Source: Gnetum montanum (taxonomy: Eukaryota; Streptophyta; Gnetopsida; Gnetales; Gnetaceae). Taken from it: a DNA stretch of 64,000 nt. Made by a program: the position numbers and the translations under genes. Positions 33,366-45,759 of the stretch are shown in pieces. The stretch covers positions 225,064 to 289,063 of the forward strand of contig MNCI01013895.1 of the NCBI GenBank assembly GCA_015680685.1, given 5' to 3'. Numbering within the stretch: the first letter of the stretch is position 1; every line of letters begins with the position of its first letter. Under the pieces are notes generated by a model. It saw nothing but the letters and a program-made list of their open reading frames with translations, searched no databases and was not told where the DNA came from.

Positions 33366-34887
33366 TGACTGCATTACAATGACATCACTAGGGATGTCAA
33401 AAAGGGTTTTCATCACCTGTCTAGTCTATAGTAGTCTGTCAAGTACATCGTCAAGGGCAGTAGAAGTCATTGAAGTTCTAGATAGCATTTGGGCATCTCT
33501 AGTCTTAGTTAAGTTTACTAGGGGCACAACAAGCACATTGAGGGATTCTTTGATGTGATCTGTTATTACCTCTGTTGCACCTATTGCATCTTGGTATTGC
33601 ATGGCCATGACTATGGCACCTTCTTCTATCTCTTGTAGCACTTAAAAAGATGCAGAATTCCCAAAGATTTGTTGTGAACATTAGGCTTCTCATTCTAATT
33701 GTAAAGAAATTTGTCCCTTTGACGGGTCGGTAGAAACTATAGGTTTTATAGTATCATTGATGACTTGGAAGAGGTTTGATTCATCCTAACTTCCCCAACC
33801 TAGAGTTTTAGCTATTTTCTATAGGTGGCTCATTGCGGGCTAGTAATCTTGTGGTGGTGAAGGTGGAATTTGTGGCTCATGTTGCTACTTAGGATCTTGC
33901 TCTATTTCCTTTTCTAGTTCTAGCTTCTTTTCTATTTCTTATTCTTGTTCATCATTAAGGTCTTTTCTTGGTGTTGTAGGTTTAAGAAACTTGGTAAAAG
34001 AAGCATTTTGAGCCCTCTTGGGAATGTCATTAGTGTATCCCAAGATTCTAGCATGCTTGCACAACTTCTTGATCAAGCACAGAAATGGAAGTGTTGGTTC
34101 TCTACCTTATTTTCCTTGAATCACCTTTGAATTTTCATGAACTACATTTGGGGAAGATTGACATTGTATTTGCCCATTAATACTGCACTTTTCCTAACTA
34201 CATAAGTTGATATTCTATTTACCCCTTTAATTGGGAAGAGGTGCATGTGCCTATCTTAAAATAAGTCCTCTCTTCCAGAGTCATTTTGCTATATGTTTTA
34301 TTATGTTTATTATATGTCCTTTAAAGCCACAACTTCCTAGTTTCTGCATTGGACCTTATGGATAGATGTGCCAACTTGGCCCCCACATTTGGTAGGTTCA
34401 AAGCCTCTATGATTGCTTTGACTAAAAAGGAAACAAAGACTCCACCAATATTGACTATGGTGCCTTCTTCTTTGTTATGCCAAAATTGGTACATCTCACC
34501 GATGTTCTATTCCTCACTTTCCAAAAAGATGTGCCATAATGATGATGTCTAGAGTTGAGTTTGAACTACCTTAGGGACAAATGTCATAAATGGACCAAAG
34601 TTCATTTCTACGATGATCATGGTCAACATGGATTTCTCTTAAATGGCTTCAAGGCATTCTTAGGACAATGTTAGGTGTTGTCCTTGCATTGGAGCTTGTG
34701 GTTCTATGGCCTCTACCTAGACCAACTACCCTATAGGAGGAGCCTCTTGATGAATGATAAATGACTAGGCCTCCTGTTCTTCATGTTCATCTAGTGGGCC
34801 TTGTTCTCCAAGTTAGCCTCTACCACCTCTCGAGTGTTTGCTTTCTCCTTGTGAACGTCCTTCTTATCCTTCTCTTTTTGGGGTCAT
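33366..34887 (-). pseudogene. Accessory ORF of element E, N-terminal part
   Basis: The minus-strand ATG at 34887-34885 directly follows an acceptor-like GAATGATTGTAG. The coding text resembles D, F and H: a basic start, then the globular region (VVRKSAVLMGKYNVNLPQM near 34150), then MLQEIEEGAIVMAMQYQDAI at 33641, equivalent to GAKVLVMQHQG in D. Element D interrupts it at 33361 and coding sequence continues at 20181-19590. The ORF is kept although E has lost all of RT-RH-IN. Multiple stops and shifts. Confidence 0.7.
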
Positions 34888-35153
34888 CTACAATCATTCA
34901 AGGATTTGGTGTTACTAAAGTGTTGTCATTTATTATGAGCACATTTATACCTTACTCATGACCTTAGTTCTATTAATTTTTTAGCTCATATGATTGCAGA
35001 GTTCGAAAAATTCAAGAAAAATGCCTAAAAAGTGTTAATTCCTTTTATGACCCTTCGTAGTTGGTTTCTTTTTCCTTATGTATGACTTATAATTATGATT
35101 ATCATCCCTTGGCTGAGAGAATTAGAGGTTCTAGAATTCACATGATTGATTAT
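34888..35153 (-). other. Element E, 3' part of the accessory-ORF leader intron
   Basis: The acceptor TAG is at 34890-34888, with an AGTAACA branch-like sequence about 25 bases upstream. This aligns with H 57090-57330. It is cut by element F at target site ATTAT; the intron's 5' part is at 48638-48750. Confidence 0.6.
35149..35153. repeat. Target-site duplication of element F, left copy
   Basis: ATTAT, identical to 48633-48637. Confidence 0.92.
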
Positions 35154-36044
35154 TGATGAGCAGCAAGGTACCCCTATGACCAACCTATGAATCACAAAGC
35201 ATTTACATGCAATTCAATTGAATTTCATGGACTTTGTGGTTTTCGATGCACTAGCCTTGTAGGAAGTGAATTTTTCCTTGATGTCATTTGTTATCTTCCC
35301 AATTACACTTGTGAAGCATAAAGGTATGATTAAGTGTAATCGAGGCATATGATTTTTATCATTTTATGTTTTATGGTTTTGGTGTTGAAAGAGAGATAAA
35401 GTAATTAGATTTACTAATTTAATTTAACTAATTAACTAGTTTCTAACTAGTCCTAACATAAGCATCTAGTCTCACTTTTCACACATGTACTAAACCCATG
35501 TATCCACTGTTGGGTTACCAAGTGCTACACTATTAGGCGTACCAAGCAATAATGCTGCTAGGATTACCAAGAAGATGCATGTCATGCTCAAAGTGGTTAT
35601 ACTTATGTAATTGTTCTATTTAGCTTATCTGACTTAATTACTAGAAAACATGGAATAAATAATTGAAAACATTAAATGCATGAATAAATATCTAAACTAT
35701 CTAGAATGCTACAAGGTTTATCAAAAAGCTTGTCTTTATTACCGTACACACTGTCATGCTCAAGTACAACAATGCTTAAATAAAGATCCATACACAATGA
35801 CTCCTACTATGAGCACTTAGAAAAAATATTCTAATTTTCAAATATAAAAAAATTAAGAGATCTACTACTACTATGAATCTTATGCCATAAATGCGGCTAG
35901 TGAGCATGTATTTATAGAAAAAAAATAGACCCTACATCAACACAGTAAATGATATGTCAACAGGGTCACATTGATGCAACAAATGATGAGGCGATGGGGC
36001 CATGTTGATGAGGCCTTGTCAACATGGCCAACCATGATCCATCA
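35154..36044 (-). repeat. 3' LTR of element F
   Basis: On the plus strand it starts TGATGAGCAG and ends CCATCA. TATA (TATAAATACA on the minus strand) near 35919-35926. It contains inverted GGTAAYCC repeats at about 35513-35575. Confidence 0.93.
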
Positions 36045-36056
36045 TTTTCCCATGAC
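36045..36056 (-). other. Polypurine tract of element F
   Basis: On the minus strand GTCATGGGAAAA precedes the LTR start. It is a version of the GTCATGGGGGTA tract of B with G-to-A changes. Confidence 0.65.
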
Positions 36057-36179
36057 TGAATAAAAAGTCATCCTCAAGTTCTTTTACAAAATTGGGAAGG
36101 TATGGAATTATTGATTGACTTTTAACATGACAAAAATAAACTGACTTGAGAAAATTGAGTGCCCAAGTGTACAGATCAA

Positions 36180-39135
36180 CACATTACAAAAATTGTGATG
36201 TTCATGACACAAAATTGAACACCATGACATAACTTCTTCAAAATTGAATAGTGCTTCCTTTGATGACATGAAGTTGGTGGAGAAGGTCAAACAGTCCCAA
36301 GCGGTGGTGGCTCTTAAGGTTCTCAGGGACCTTCATTGGCTTCAAGCATGTGTAGTAGTTGAGATGGCTATGGTTGTCTTGTTGCTATTACAACTTCTAG
36401 CAAGAGGAAAAAGGCATCTAGCAATGCCTTCATTTTCTCCTCCTTACTCTTGGGATCATGCACTATCCATGTAGCTTTGCCAATGTGGGCAAGAATGGGC
36501 ACATCTCAAGGATAGAGAATCATTAGAAATAACTCCTTAGCATTAATGAACCAGCCATAAAACTGTTTGTGCTCAATGTCGAATGCCTTAACTATGTCTT
36601 TTAGCTCTTTTTAATCATTCATTCTATTGGCCAAGTTCTTGACAGTTGATCATTGATCCATGAATCATGCCCTAAGAACTTCGAGTTCAACATTTGTTGT
36701 CTCAAGCTTCTGTTTGGTGTCTTTATGGTACTTGAACTTGGCCTCATATAGCAAGTACGAGCTGGCCACTTATTTTTTCAATTTTGACTGCAGCCATCCA
36801 GTAGTTAGCATCGCTAGGTTTGCATAGCGAAGATTTTCCAATTCCATGTATTCTATCATTTCTTCAATTTGTAACTCCTTCAGGTGGATCTTCACTTTAT
36901 TATAGGCATCAATCCCATCAATGATGGGCTATCACACTTTTCTTTCTAGTTGAAGTTACTAGAGGACTTCATTTACTTTTGCCTTAGCCATTCAAATATG
37001 TTTCTCATTTACCTCCTTCTACAAGACAACCTAGTCTCTTTAGTAATTTTTAACTCTTTCAAACATAAGAACCTTGTTCTTCCATGTGGTGATTTTAATG
37101 GCAAACTTTTAGTGTAAGGCTTGAACTTCCTTCATGGATATATTTTGATTCTTGATGGTCAATTTCCTTAACTCAATGTTTACCCTAGCAAGTTGCTCCT
37201 ACTGTTGATGAATGAATTCCTACATTTGTTGTTTTTGTGCATCAATAATATACAAGTGATGATTTTTAGTGGTCAATGATTCATTTTCTTGGTGCATCTA
37301 AATCGAGTAGATTTTTTCTTCTGCTATAGATTGGTTGAAGATGGTCATCATTTTTTCCTCCTCAGCTTGTTTTAGTCATTCTTGAAGCTATTAAAAAGCT
37401 TGATCTCTAGTCATTGCTAGGCTGAGGAGTGTGGGATCAACAAAACAGACATGTAGTTCAAGAATTTCTATGGCCAAGCATTGGTTTTGTGCTTAAGCTA
37501 TTTCAGGTTGCTCCTCCAAGCTGATTTACTTGCCTTTTACTTCCAGCAACTTCAATTGGGTTGCATTAATGTTATCTGAGAAATCAAAGATTTCTAGAAT
37601 CCGTTGCCCAGTTCCCACCAATCAATCTAGCAACTCTTCATGCTAGGCTACATTCAATCTTCTACTAACCATGCTTGCAAACACCTACACATCTTGAAGT
37701 GTAGATACGTCTGGTATAGACACCATAGGTGCGTTAAGCACTTTAGCAATTTGGTTAGAAACTACTTTAACAATGGTCTCTAGCCCTTAGTGCTGCATCA
37801 CCAATACAGTTGCCCCCTTGCCTACCTCTAAATGCACTAAAAAGGAGGCAACATTCCTAAATATTTCTAGGAATAAATGGTATTGAGATAACGATGTCAT
37901 CACCTCTCAAGCATTGGGATCCAACCTTGTGGGCAACTACATCTGTTGGATAGAATATATTGGGCCACGTCTTTCCATCTAGCTAATTATCTAAGCCACC
38001 TCATTAAGATGATCCATCACTAGTCGATATACAGATGGGTCTGCACCACTTTTTCCTACATGTTGCTCTTACTCATGCAAGAGTTGCTCTCAGATTTCAC
38101 GTAAGCACTCAAGGGCTGTGCGGGCCTCTAGTGTTGTTTCTTGAGTAGGCAGTGGAGGTGGCGGTTGCTACTCCCCTTCTTAAGTCATGGCAGGTGTCTT
38201 GTCCTTCATTATTTCAGACCACAAGGCCAAAGGAGAATTCCTAATTGTGTCATTTGCATAGCAAATGATCCCTACCTATTTGTAAAGTTTTTAGATGAGG
38301 TATGAAAAAGGTAGAGTTTTCCTTCCATGCTCATTTTCTTTGAAGTGCTTCTCAATTTCTAAATTGATCAATTATGGATGGTTTGCTAGAAATCTCCTAC
38401 TTAGAGTGGTGCATGCTCAGGTAGAAAAGGTAGTCACCTTGTTGGGCCTCACTGTTAGATTAAGATGGTAGGCCACTATTTTGAAGTAAATGCAATTCAC
38501 CAATGTGAGTGCACTGTATTCCTTACAGTCAACCCCGTAACACCACTAAGTCCACTTATTTTTGGCCTTAGGGTCAAATTGTGCTGCTAGCTTTGCTAGT
38601 TATGTTTTAGTATCAAGTAATCTTAGCACCTGTGCAATAGCTTCAACTAAGTAGGACACTTGGATATCCTTGATTTTCACTATGGAGCCTAGCCTTCTGT
38701 TATTCCAAAATAGGTATGTCTCTTCCACATACCACTTCCCACAAAAAATGATGACTGGCCACATGGGAGAGGTTTGTAATTATGTTTTCACCTCTACTAG
38801 AGCATGCTCTAAAAATTTCCTGAATTTCAGTTCCTAGAGAACTAAGTGTTGAATCTCACGAGGCCTGATGATGTCAAGGTAGGCTTGTGTTAGAGTGACC
38901 TCACGCCTTGGTAGAGGTCCTGTTGCTTTCCCTCAGTATAATTGTTCTAATGGAATTTCTTCTTTAGGAATCTATCGAACAGATTCCACTTTAGGCTCCT
39001 CTTGAAGAGGTCCATTGCATGGGTTGCCTCTAGTTGTTCTTAAGCTTGCTCTTATTGGCCCCTTCTAGTTTTGGGCCATTTCTCTCTTGGTTGAGAGGGT
39101 CCTCCCTCCTATGGTTATTTCGATCTTAGTTTCAT
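36180..39135 (-). pseudogene. Accessory ORF of element F
   Basis: It starts at ATG 39135-39133 (MKLRSK), directly after acceptor GTGTTGTGATTACAG. The globular region is best preserved here: KWYVEETYLFWNNRR, then IVKIKDIQVSYLVEAI, WCYGVDCKEYSALTLV, YFKIVAYHLNLTVRPNKVTT and ACTTLSRRFL (about 38790-38350). A coiled-coil-rich region with many Glu/Lys/Gln codons spans about 37700-36550. It lines up with D and H throughout and has a similar length. Function is unknown. A structural or nucleic-acid-associated role in the particle is only a guess. Many stops. Confidence 0.7.
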
Positions 39136-39443
39136 CTGTAATCACAACACAACCATAGGTTAGCAATTATTGTGTAACATGAAACAATTGGGATACCTTA
39201 TCTCCTTAGGATAGTTACACTTGGCTAAGTTGTGATTATGGCTAATTTGATTAATTTTAATTATTATTTTATTTATTTTTTAATGTTAGCAAGTCATTTT
39301 GAAGGGTGTTGGAATGGTTAACTCTCAAAATTTTATGATTTCATATCATTATATTCATTAACCCTTTGGGGGAGTTAGAAAAAGTTTTCAAAAAATTTCA
39401 TTGGAAACCTTAAGGTTTGTAGCTCGCACGATGAAGAGCTTAC
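39136..39443 (-). other. Putative leader intron before accessory ORF, element F
   Basis: On the minus strand: donor CTAGAG/GTAAGCTC beginning at 39443, branch-like GCTAACC about 30 bases before the acceptor, and acceptor GTGATTACAG ending 39136 next to ATG. 308 bases, close to the 302 of D. The GTCATGGGGG motif just inside the intron is degraded here (CATCGTGCGAG). Confidence 0.6.
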
Positions 39444-39590
39444 CTCTAGTAGCTATAAGATCAAAGAATGAAGTGATTTGGACAAACGATTAGGAAGTTA
39501 TGGGCTCTAGAAGGTTTTGGGCTCTAAAAAATGGCAAAAACTCCCCTTTTTTTATGAAGCAAATGTCAAAAAAATGCAAAGTATGTAGTG

Positions 39591-39600
39591 GTATATATAG
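39591..39600 (-). promoter_or_regulatory. Internal TATA box upstream of accessory ORF, element F
   Basis: CTATATATAC on the minus strand, about 150 bases before the donor, as in D. The leader between them shares GAGCCCAAAACCTTC with D. Confidence 0.55.
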
Positions 39601-40735
39601 AACCTAGCAGTGAAATGAGTTATGACAACATAGATGGATGACTAAGAAGGTGGAATGGAATCTTGAATTGAGGTCATAAAAAGTCCTTTGTGGAGTTTGT
39701 GTTTAAAATGACCTAAGAAGATCCATCCTTAGTCTAGACCAAAAGCAGCCGCTTTTAGTAACTTCGCATCACCACTCCCAGACCAATCCACCCCCTTGAG
39801 ACATAGGAGTGCTCCCAGAAAACATGCATCATTCTAAAAAAGAGAAAAAGAGAGAAGTAGGAAGTAAGAGAGGGCCTTAGTTAGAGGGGACTTTTAGGCA
39901 TGGGTGCATGTCTTTCTAGTCCCATAACTAATGCTTGTAGCCCATTTATTTGTCTAAGGGATGTGCTTTAAACTCCCATCATGTTTTTTATTTTTTGGAT
40001 AGGAACCACACCATGCNCCCATCATGTTTTTTATTTTTTGGATAGGAACCACACCATGCAAAGACTTTATTTAACTTCTTGTTAGTGGTTTGAATGGAAT
40101 GGTAAGAAGTTCATAAAAAACACTCAAGAACTCAAGTAATTAGAAGAATATGAAGAGTAGTGAGTCCCCTTGAAGTCACATCTTGTACAAACCTTTGAAT
40201 CCTTCCCAATTCTAGAAACTACCAAGGTCACCAATTGATTAAAAGTTTCTTTAATGAAAGGGATCTCAAACTTCCAAAACAAGAAAAATCATAGAGTTTG
40301 TTTGATGGATGGATGATGTGGACTCATTGCCTATTCTATGAAAAATAAACCATGTCATAGTCATTAGACATAAAAATTCAAAAATAGAAACCAAACATTA
40401 ACAATCACAACATTAAGCACAAGCCATTATTAGTAACTAGGAATAATGACACTATATCCTGTGGTAACAAAGCACTTTTATTAGCAAAAATAATCAAAAT
40501 TCACACATAAACAAAATAAAGAAAAATATATAACAAAGTGTAAATTAATCAAGAAAGGTAGAACATACTATCAATGTTGTAAAACAAAAAATTTAGAAAA
40601 TCAATAGAATGAAAAAACCAAAGAAAAAGGTAAAAATCAATAAAGTGTAAAACAAAAATTTGTAAAACAAAAATTGAAAGATTGAGAAGCCATGTGGATG
40701 ATTAGCATGAATGGCCATCTCCCCCATGACTGAGT
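39601..40735 (-). other. Conserved post-pol non-coding region, element F
   Basis: No gene. It aligns with D 27360-28850, including CCCTCTAACTAAGGCCCTC and a strong GTCATGGGGGAGATGGCCA (minus strand, 40728-40710) just after the end of pol. A/T-rich blocks at 40490-40680. Confidence 0.6.
39975..40059. repeat. 42-base perfect duplication around a single N
   Basis: 39975-40016 and 40018-40059 are identical (beginning CCCATCATG and ending ACACCATGC), separated by one N at 40017. This is most simply a contig join where overlapping ends were not merged. Confidence 0.85.
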
Positions 40736-41229
40736 TGGAAGGAGGAGATCTGAAAAATTAAATGTCATTGTCCATCTAGAGAGGCATTTATTATACTGGC
40801 TTGCTTGGGCTCATGGAAAAGCTTCACTTATTGGATGTTGACCAACTACTTTTTATTTAGACTCTGAAGTTTGTATATGATCATGGCCCTAGAAGAAACG
40901 GTTTCAGTAATTATATAAGGTCCCTTCCATAATGTTTGAAATTTTGTCTTCTAGGATATGTGTGTGGGGTTCTAGTAGAGAACCTTATATCTTAGTTGAA
41001 ATTTCACTTTCCGTATTTTAAGGTCATGACATTGCTTTTTGAATGCCTTATGCACCTCATTCAAAGATAGAGCCACTAATTAATTTTCATCTACCACATT
41101 CAAGTTGATTAATCTTTTTCTTTGTGCTAGACTTAGGTCAAGGTTTAGATCATAGGTTGTTGAGAGTGTACAAAGCTTGGATTGAATCGAGAGAGTTGAA
41201 AGTTTTCCATACACTAACTCGTAGGAAGA

Positions 41230-41234
41230 GTAGC
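41230..41234. repeat. Target-site duplication of solo LTR G, left copy
   Basis: GTAGC, identical to 42012-42016. Confidence 0.93.
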
Positions 41235-42011
41235 TGATGAGCTGTGATATTGCATTCGTGATATCGTGGCCTGCCATAATGTCTATAAATAAGAGGTGGC
41301 TTTCCCTATTTTAGGCACTTAGACTTAGACCCTTAGCCAAACTATAGTAGTTTTACCATTCCAGAGTTAGAATAATTTCCATGTGCCCGTAGTAGGAGTC
41401 TTAAAGTGAATGGATCTTTATTCAAGAAAAGTGTACCTGAGCACACATTTGTGTACGACAATAAAGATGAACCTTCTGATAAACCTTGCAACATGTGGAC
41501 TAAGCTAAATAGGAATTAATTATTGTTAAATCTTTAAATGCTTTCCTAAATAATTAATCTCTCTCAACCTTTGACTCTCCTAGTTAAGTGCATTTAGTAC
41601 GACTGCTTCGAGCACATGTGTAATGCTTAGTAACCCAGTAACAAGTAGTGTTTGGTAATCCCAACAATGTTGCACTGGTTCAAGGTGTGTGCAAAAAGTG
41701 GGAACAGATACTAGTGCTAGGAAAATTAGAACTTAGTTAGTGAATAGTTTATGAAAGTTAGTCATTTAGTTCTCTTCACCTTCCCCTATTAGCATAAGAC
41801 ATTAAAAAGATAAAAGATATAAAAACCAAATACCTCAACTTACTTAACCTTACAACTGTGGCAATATAAGTAAGTTTGGAAATACAGCAATTGATTAACC
41901 TTAAGTGTTCCATTAAGGCGCATAAGCACTTAGTCCTTGGAGTTCGACCGGATCGCGCGTGAGACGCTCGTATTTGTATGGTTGAGTGTAGGGGTACCTT
42001 GCCCCTCATCA
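41235..42011 (+). mobile_element. Element G: solo LTR of family B inside integrase of F
   Basis: A complete 777-base LTR (TGATGAGCTG to CTCATCA) clearly related to the LTRs of B, including the GATATCG U3 motifs, TATA CTATAAATA near 41283 and GTTCGACCGGATCGCGCGTG. No internal sequence adjoins it. A perfect 5-base duplication shows it is the product of LTR-LTR recombination after a full insertion. It lies antisense to the integrase. Confidence 0.95.
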
Positions 42012-42016
42012 GTAGC
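42012..42016. repeat. Target-site duplication of solo LTR G, right copy
   Basis: GTAGC, identical to 41230-41234. Confidence 0.93.
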
Positions 42017-42737
42017 TAATAGGAAGTTTTCATGTTGTTTATACTCGAGTGTCTCTTATATTTGCTTATGGTCCTTATTAGAATCTTTGTGATCTCCTTG
42101 TTAGTTACCTCTGCTTAATCGTTGGCTTAGGGGGTGATACGATGTTGTTAATTTATGTTCAACCCCCAAGTGTTGCATCAACTTTCTAAAAGTGGCACTT
42201 ATAAAATAAGTTCCATTGTCATAAATTAGTACATGTGGCACACCGAACCTATTTACAACATTTTTTTGTACAAATCTAGTAGTAGTGGATGATGTACAAT
42301 TGGTGATGGCTACTACTTTTGCCCATTTTATGTAGTAGTTGACTACTACGATGATATATGCCTTTCTATAGGACATAGGTGTGATGGAACACATGAATTC
42401 TATGCCCCATATGTCAAAGGGCTTTAGTCATTAATCCACTATTGAGAATCCTCCATTTGCATGATCATCCCACCATCTTGTTGACAACACTCACAAGATC
42501 GGATAAATGGGTGGGCATCCTTGAAGATTGTAGGCCAATAGTATCCTACCATCAAGATTTTTATGGCCATGCATCTCCCTACATAGTGGCCTCTGCAAGC
42601 CCTTTACGAACATCCTTGAAAATGTGTAATTGATCTTCATTAGGGACACATGAACAAATCAAGCCATCGATGCACACCTTGTAGAGGTGTCTGTTGATTT
42701 CCATGAAGTATTTGGCCCGATGAAGAAATTGTTGCTT

Positions 42738-43290
42738 CTATAGAAATTCAAGATCTTGTGGCATCTCTTGAGTGAGAAGATAGGTGAGGATGCCACTATA
42801 ACATGTTGGTTTTATAGGCACTTGGTCATGTATTGCTCCTATAAAGAAGAATTTGTCTAGAAACAAATTAAAGAGTGGACTCTCCTCCTCTTTATTATCC
42901 CATCTTAATCGAGAGAGGCAGTTAGCGATCACATTGTTAGTCCCTTTTTGATCTATCATTGTAAGATCAAATTCTTGCAAGATCATGAGCCACATATGAT
43001 ATGGGGCTCACTGTTGGATTGTTCATCAAGAAGTAGATGAAACTGTGGTCTGTGTTGACAAATACTTTATAACCAAGCACATAGTGCATGAATTTTTTAA
43101 GAGCATACACTAATGCCATTAATTCTTTCTCCATGATGGTGTAATTTATTTGTGCACCTACAATGCTTTAGCTCATGCAATGGATGTAATATGGAGGTTT
43201 TTTATCGTTCAACTAGATAAGCATAGCTCCTAAAGCATAATTAGATACATCCATTATTGTGTGCAATGATTTGAATTAGTTTGGTGCCCA
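42738..43290 (-). pseudogene. RNase H of element F
   Basis: Minus-strand reading: DVSNYALGAMLI, NYTIMEKELMALVYALKKFM, HYVLGYKVFVNTDHSFIYFL (about 43265-43010), then a connection segment open at 42995-42738 (KGTNNVIANCLSRLRWDNKE). It matches D and H residue by residue over long stretches. Several stops. Confidence 0.85.
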
Positions 43291-44130
43291 TAGAATTGGA
43301 GTCTCTACAAATTTTTCCTTCAACTATTGGAATGCATGTTCTCAATCCTTGGTCCAGATGAATGAAGCATCTTTCTTCATAAGCTTGACCAATGGCTTTG
43401 CGATCTTAGAGAAATTCTCTATGAATTACTAGTAGTAGCCAATGTGTTCAAGGAATGATCAAACATCTTTAACTGTCTCTAGTTGGGATGTTATTCCTTG
43501 GATGATCCTTATCTTCTTCAAGTCTACCTCAATCCCTTCTTGTAAAATTCAGTGCCCCAATACAATGCCTTCTTGGATCATGACATGACTCTTTTGATGG
43601 TTGTGCTATAGATTTGTTTTCACACATATTTTTAGTACTTGCTTAATTTGGTCTAAGGCTTGCTCAAACATAGCTCCATAGGTAGAGAAGTCATCTATGA
43701 AGACTTCCACACCACTACCAGTCTATTTGTGAAAGATGCTAAGGACTAAGCATTGAAATATTGTAGGGGAATTGCATAGGCTAAATGGCATCTTACAATA
43801 TGCAAAAGTTCCCCAGGGACATGTGAATGTTATCTTGGACTAATTTTCTAGCACAATTTGGATTTTGTTATAGCAACTATAACCATCCAAGAAGCTATAA
43901 TAACAATGCTTGGAGATGGTTTCCAACACTTGATCCACAAATGGCAATGGAAAATGATCTTGAAATGTTGCCATGTTCAATAGCTTGAAGTTAATACAAA
44001 CCCACCACTTGCCATCTTTCTTTGGCACAACTATGAGTGGACTAACCCACTCACTATCTATGATGGAATAGATGAACCCTACCTTGAGGAGTTGCTCTAT
44101 TTCTTCCTTAATGATCTGCTTCAATTTGGG
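43291..44130 (-). pseudogene. Reverse transcriptase of element F
   Basis: The frame 44124-43840 is open: EIEQLLKVGFIYSIIDSEWV, IVVPKKDGKWWVCINFKLLN, DHFPLPFVDQVLETISKHCY and FLDGYSCYNKI. TFAYCKMPFSL follows. The catalytic motif VFIDDFSTYG near 43707-43678 is intact, unlike in D. Known: DHFPLPF and FLDGYSGYNQI are hallmarks of the Athila/Tat RT group. Stops follow the first block. Confidence 0.9.
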
Positions 44131-45360
44131 GTTCAGCCATCTCTACAGCTATCTTCTTAGCTTCATGGCCTAGTCAGTGTAAATGTGATGCTACCATATA
44201 TGTGGATCGATTCTAGTCAACTTGTGATATGACCAAGCAAAGGTTGTTGGTCACTTGTTAATCACCTTTAACAACTTTTCTTTTTGTTCAAGAGGAAGTT
44301 TGGCATTAATTATGATTGGCTTACCATTGTTTAAGAATGTATACTCCATGCTGGTTGGTAGAGTTTTTAACTCTAAGGGCTCCTACATGAAATTATCATG
44401 AATTTCAAATTCTTCCAAATAGGTATCATCATCTTCATCATTGAAGAGTTAGTGAGGAACTTGCTCAAGTTCATCCATGCTTTGAACATAAGAAAATGTT
44501 AGGCTCTCAATTGGTTCCATGCATAATGTGCTACTATTTGAATCAGCTGTCAACCACTAGGTGCCCTCCTATTTTGTGGTTGCTATGTATAGACACCTTT
44601 GAATATATATTTCTTGTGCACATTGATTATATGCTTTAATGTATGTACTTTTGATGGACCAAGTCTTTTGCACACAATTGCATCCATTATCATTATACAT
44701 GATGCATGGAATATGTTTCTTCTTTAAACATCCAAATTCATTTTCCTTGGAGATTTCCAAGGAGATATCTCTTATGCCCATACATGCATAAATCATGCTT
44801 AACCAAGCCCTTTCCATAATAATGGAGAAGTCACCTTTGTAGTTCTCAACCTTGATCACAAATAAATCAGTAGGATAGGGCCACTCACTAACTATGGTTA
44901 TAATGTCTTCCACTAATCCCAAAAGGATAGTGATTGATTGGTCTACCAATTCTAAATGGATGTTGCTTTTCTTGAGAGGTTGTAGGTTCTAGGCATTATA
45001 CATGTCATGGGAAATGAGATTTACTTCAAAACTAGACTCAAGAAGATCCTTGCATGGCTTATGTCCAATGATCTGTAAGTAAATGAGAGGACTCCTTAGG
45101 TTAGATCTTTTCATGGGGAGGTTGATAGACTTGATCCAATAAAAAAAACATGAGTCAACATCACAGTGTGAATCCGAGGTAGCATTTGGTTTGAAGGGCA
45201 CTCAAATCTATTTGATGCAAATGATGAGGATACTGGAGGTGCAAGGCAAGCATCTGTATTAGGTTGTGAGGGTTTGGAAGGAATGTTAAGTTGGAAAAAT
45301 GGTTGTTCAAATCAATTAGTTGGAAGGCTAGTTGTAAATTCAAAGCCCTTGTAGCATTTT
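44131..45360 (-). pseudogene. Protease and linker to RT of element F
   Basis: Open blocks at 45201-44989 and 44949-44569 share one phase. The active-site segment is LLESSFEVNLISHDMYNA, with Glu-Ser-Ser where H has Asp-Ser-Gly. LELVDQSITILLGL and the GDFSIIMERAWLS block follow, then the Cys-rich NQCAQEIYIQRCLYIATT and an acidic linker to RT. A stop between the two blocks falls at the same place as in B (after MYNA/MYKA). That could be a shared ancestral lesion or convergent decay. Confidence 0.78.
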
Positions 45361-45759
45361 ATTGTTATAGCTATGGGGGAATTTCACCCTACATGGACAG
45401 AGTAGGAAGTAAATGGGTTGAGGCCAAAGGGATGTGTACAAATGAATGTAGAGGGTGGTAGGGATATGGGTGATCCCCTCGAGTAAATGGTAAATGTGTT
45501 TAGTGGTACTTAGGGGGTACTAGTGATGCTAAAATGAGGCATGGCTAGCAAAACTTCATGGAGAGATAGGTTGCTAAACAAAGTACCTATATGAATCTAG
45601 TTGCCTATAAGGGTATTTCTGCCTTAGCAATGACATTCTCCATGATTGTTGTTAATGCCATTATTAGTATTGCTCATATGATTGTGGTGGAGCTCCACTT
45701 GGATAATAAGCTTGTTGGTGCTAGTGGAACTACCTTAGATTACCTTGAGGATAGGGCAA

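Larger units (their letters stand above)
40736..42740 (-). pseudogene. Integrase of element F (split by solo LTR G)
   Basis: The zinc site is intact: GHYVGRCMAIKIL and SCECCQQDGG (about 42590-42470). The core in the open frame 42394-42101 includes VNYYIKWAKVVAITN and VLIYDNGTYFISATF, with catalytic Asp in YDN, and GVEHKLTTSYHPLSQ. G interrupts at 41235-42011. Reading resumes with YSSYELVYGKLSTL (about 41230) and the C-terminal GPY motif LWKGPYI near 40925. The post-integrase tail ends at the GGGGGAGATGG motif. Apart from G and several stops, the domain is better kept than in D. Confidence 0.85.

Noticed and set aside
41080-41277. Minus-strand ORF MAGHDITNAISQ... as a gene
   Set aside because: Its first codons lie in the antisense of solo LTR G, and the rest is the integrase C-terminal region of element F.
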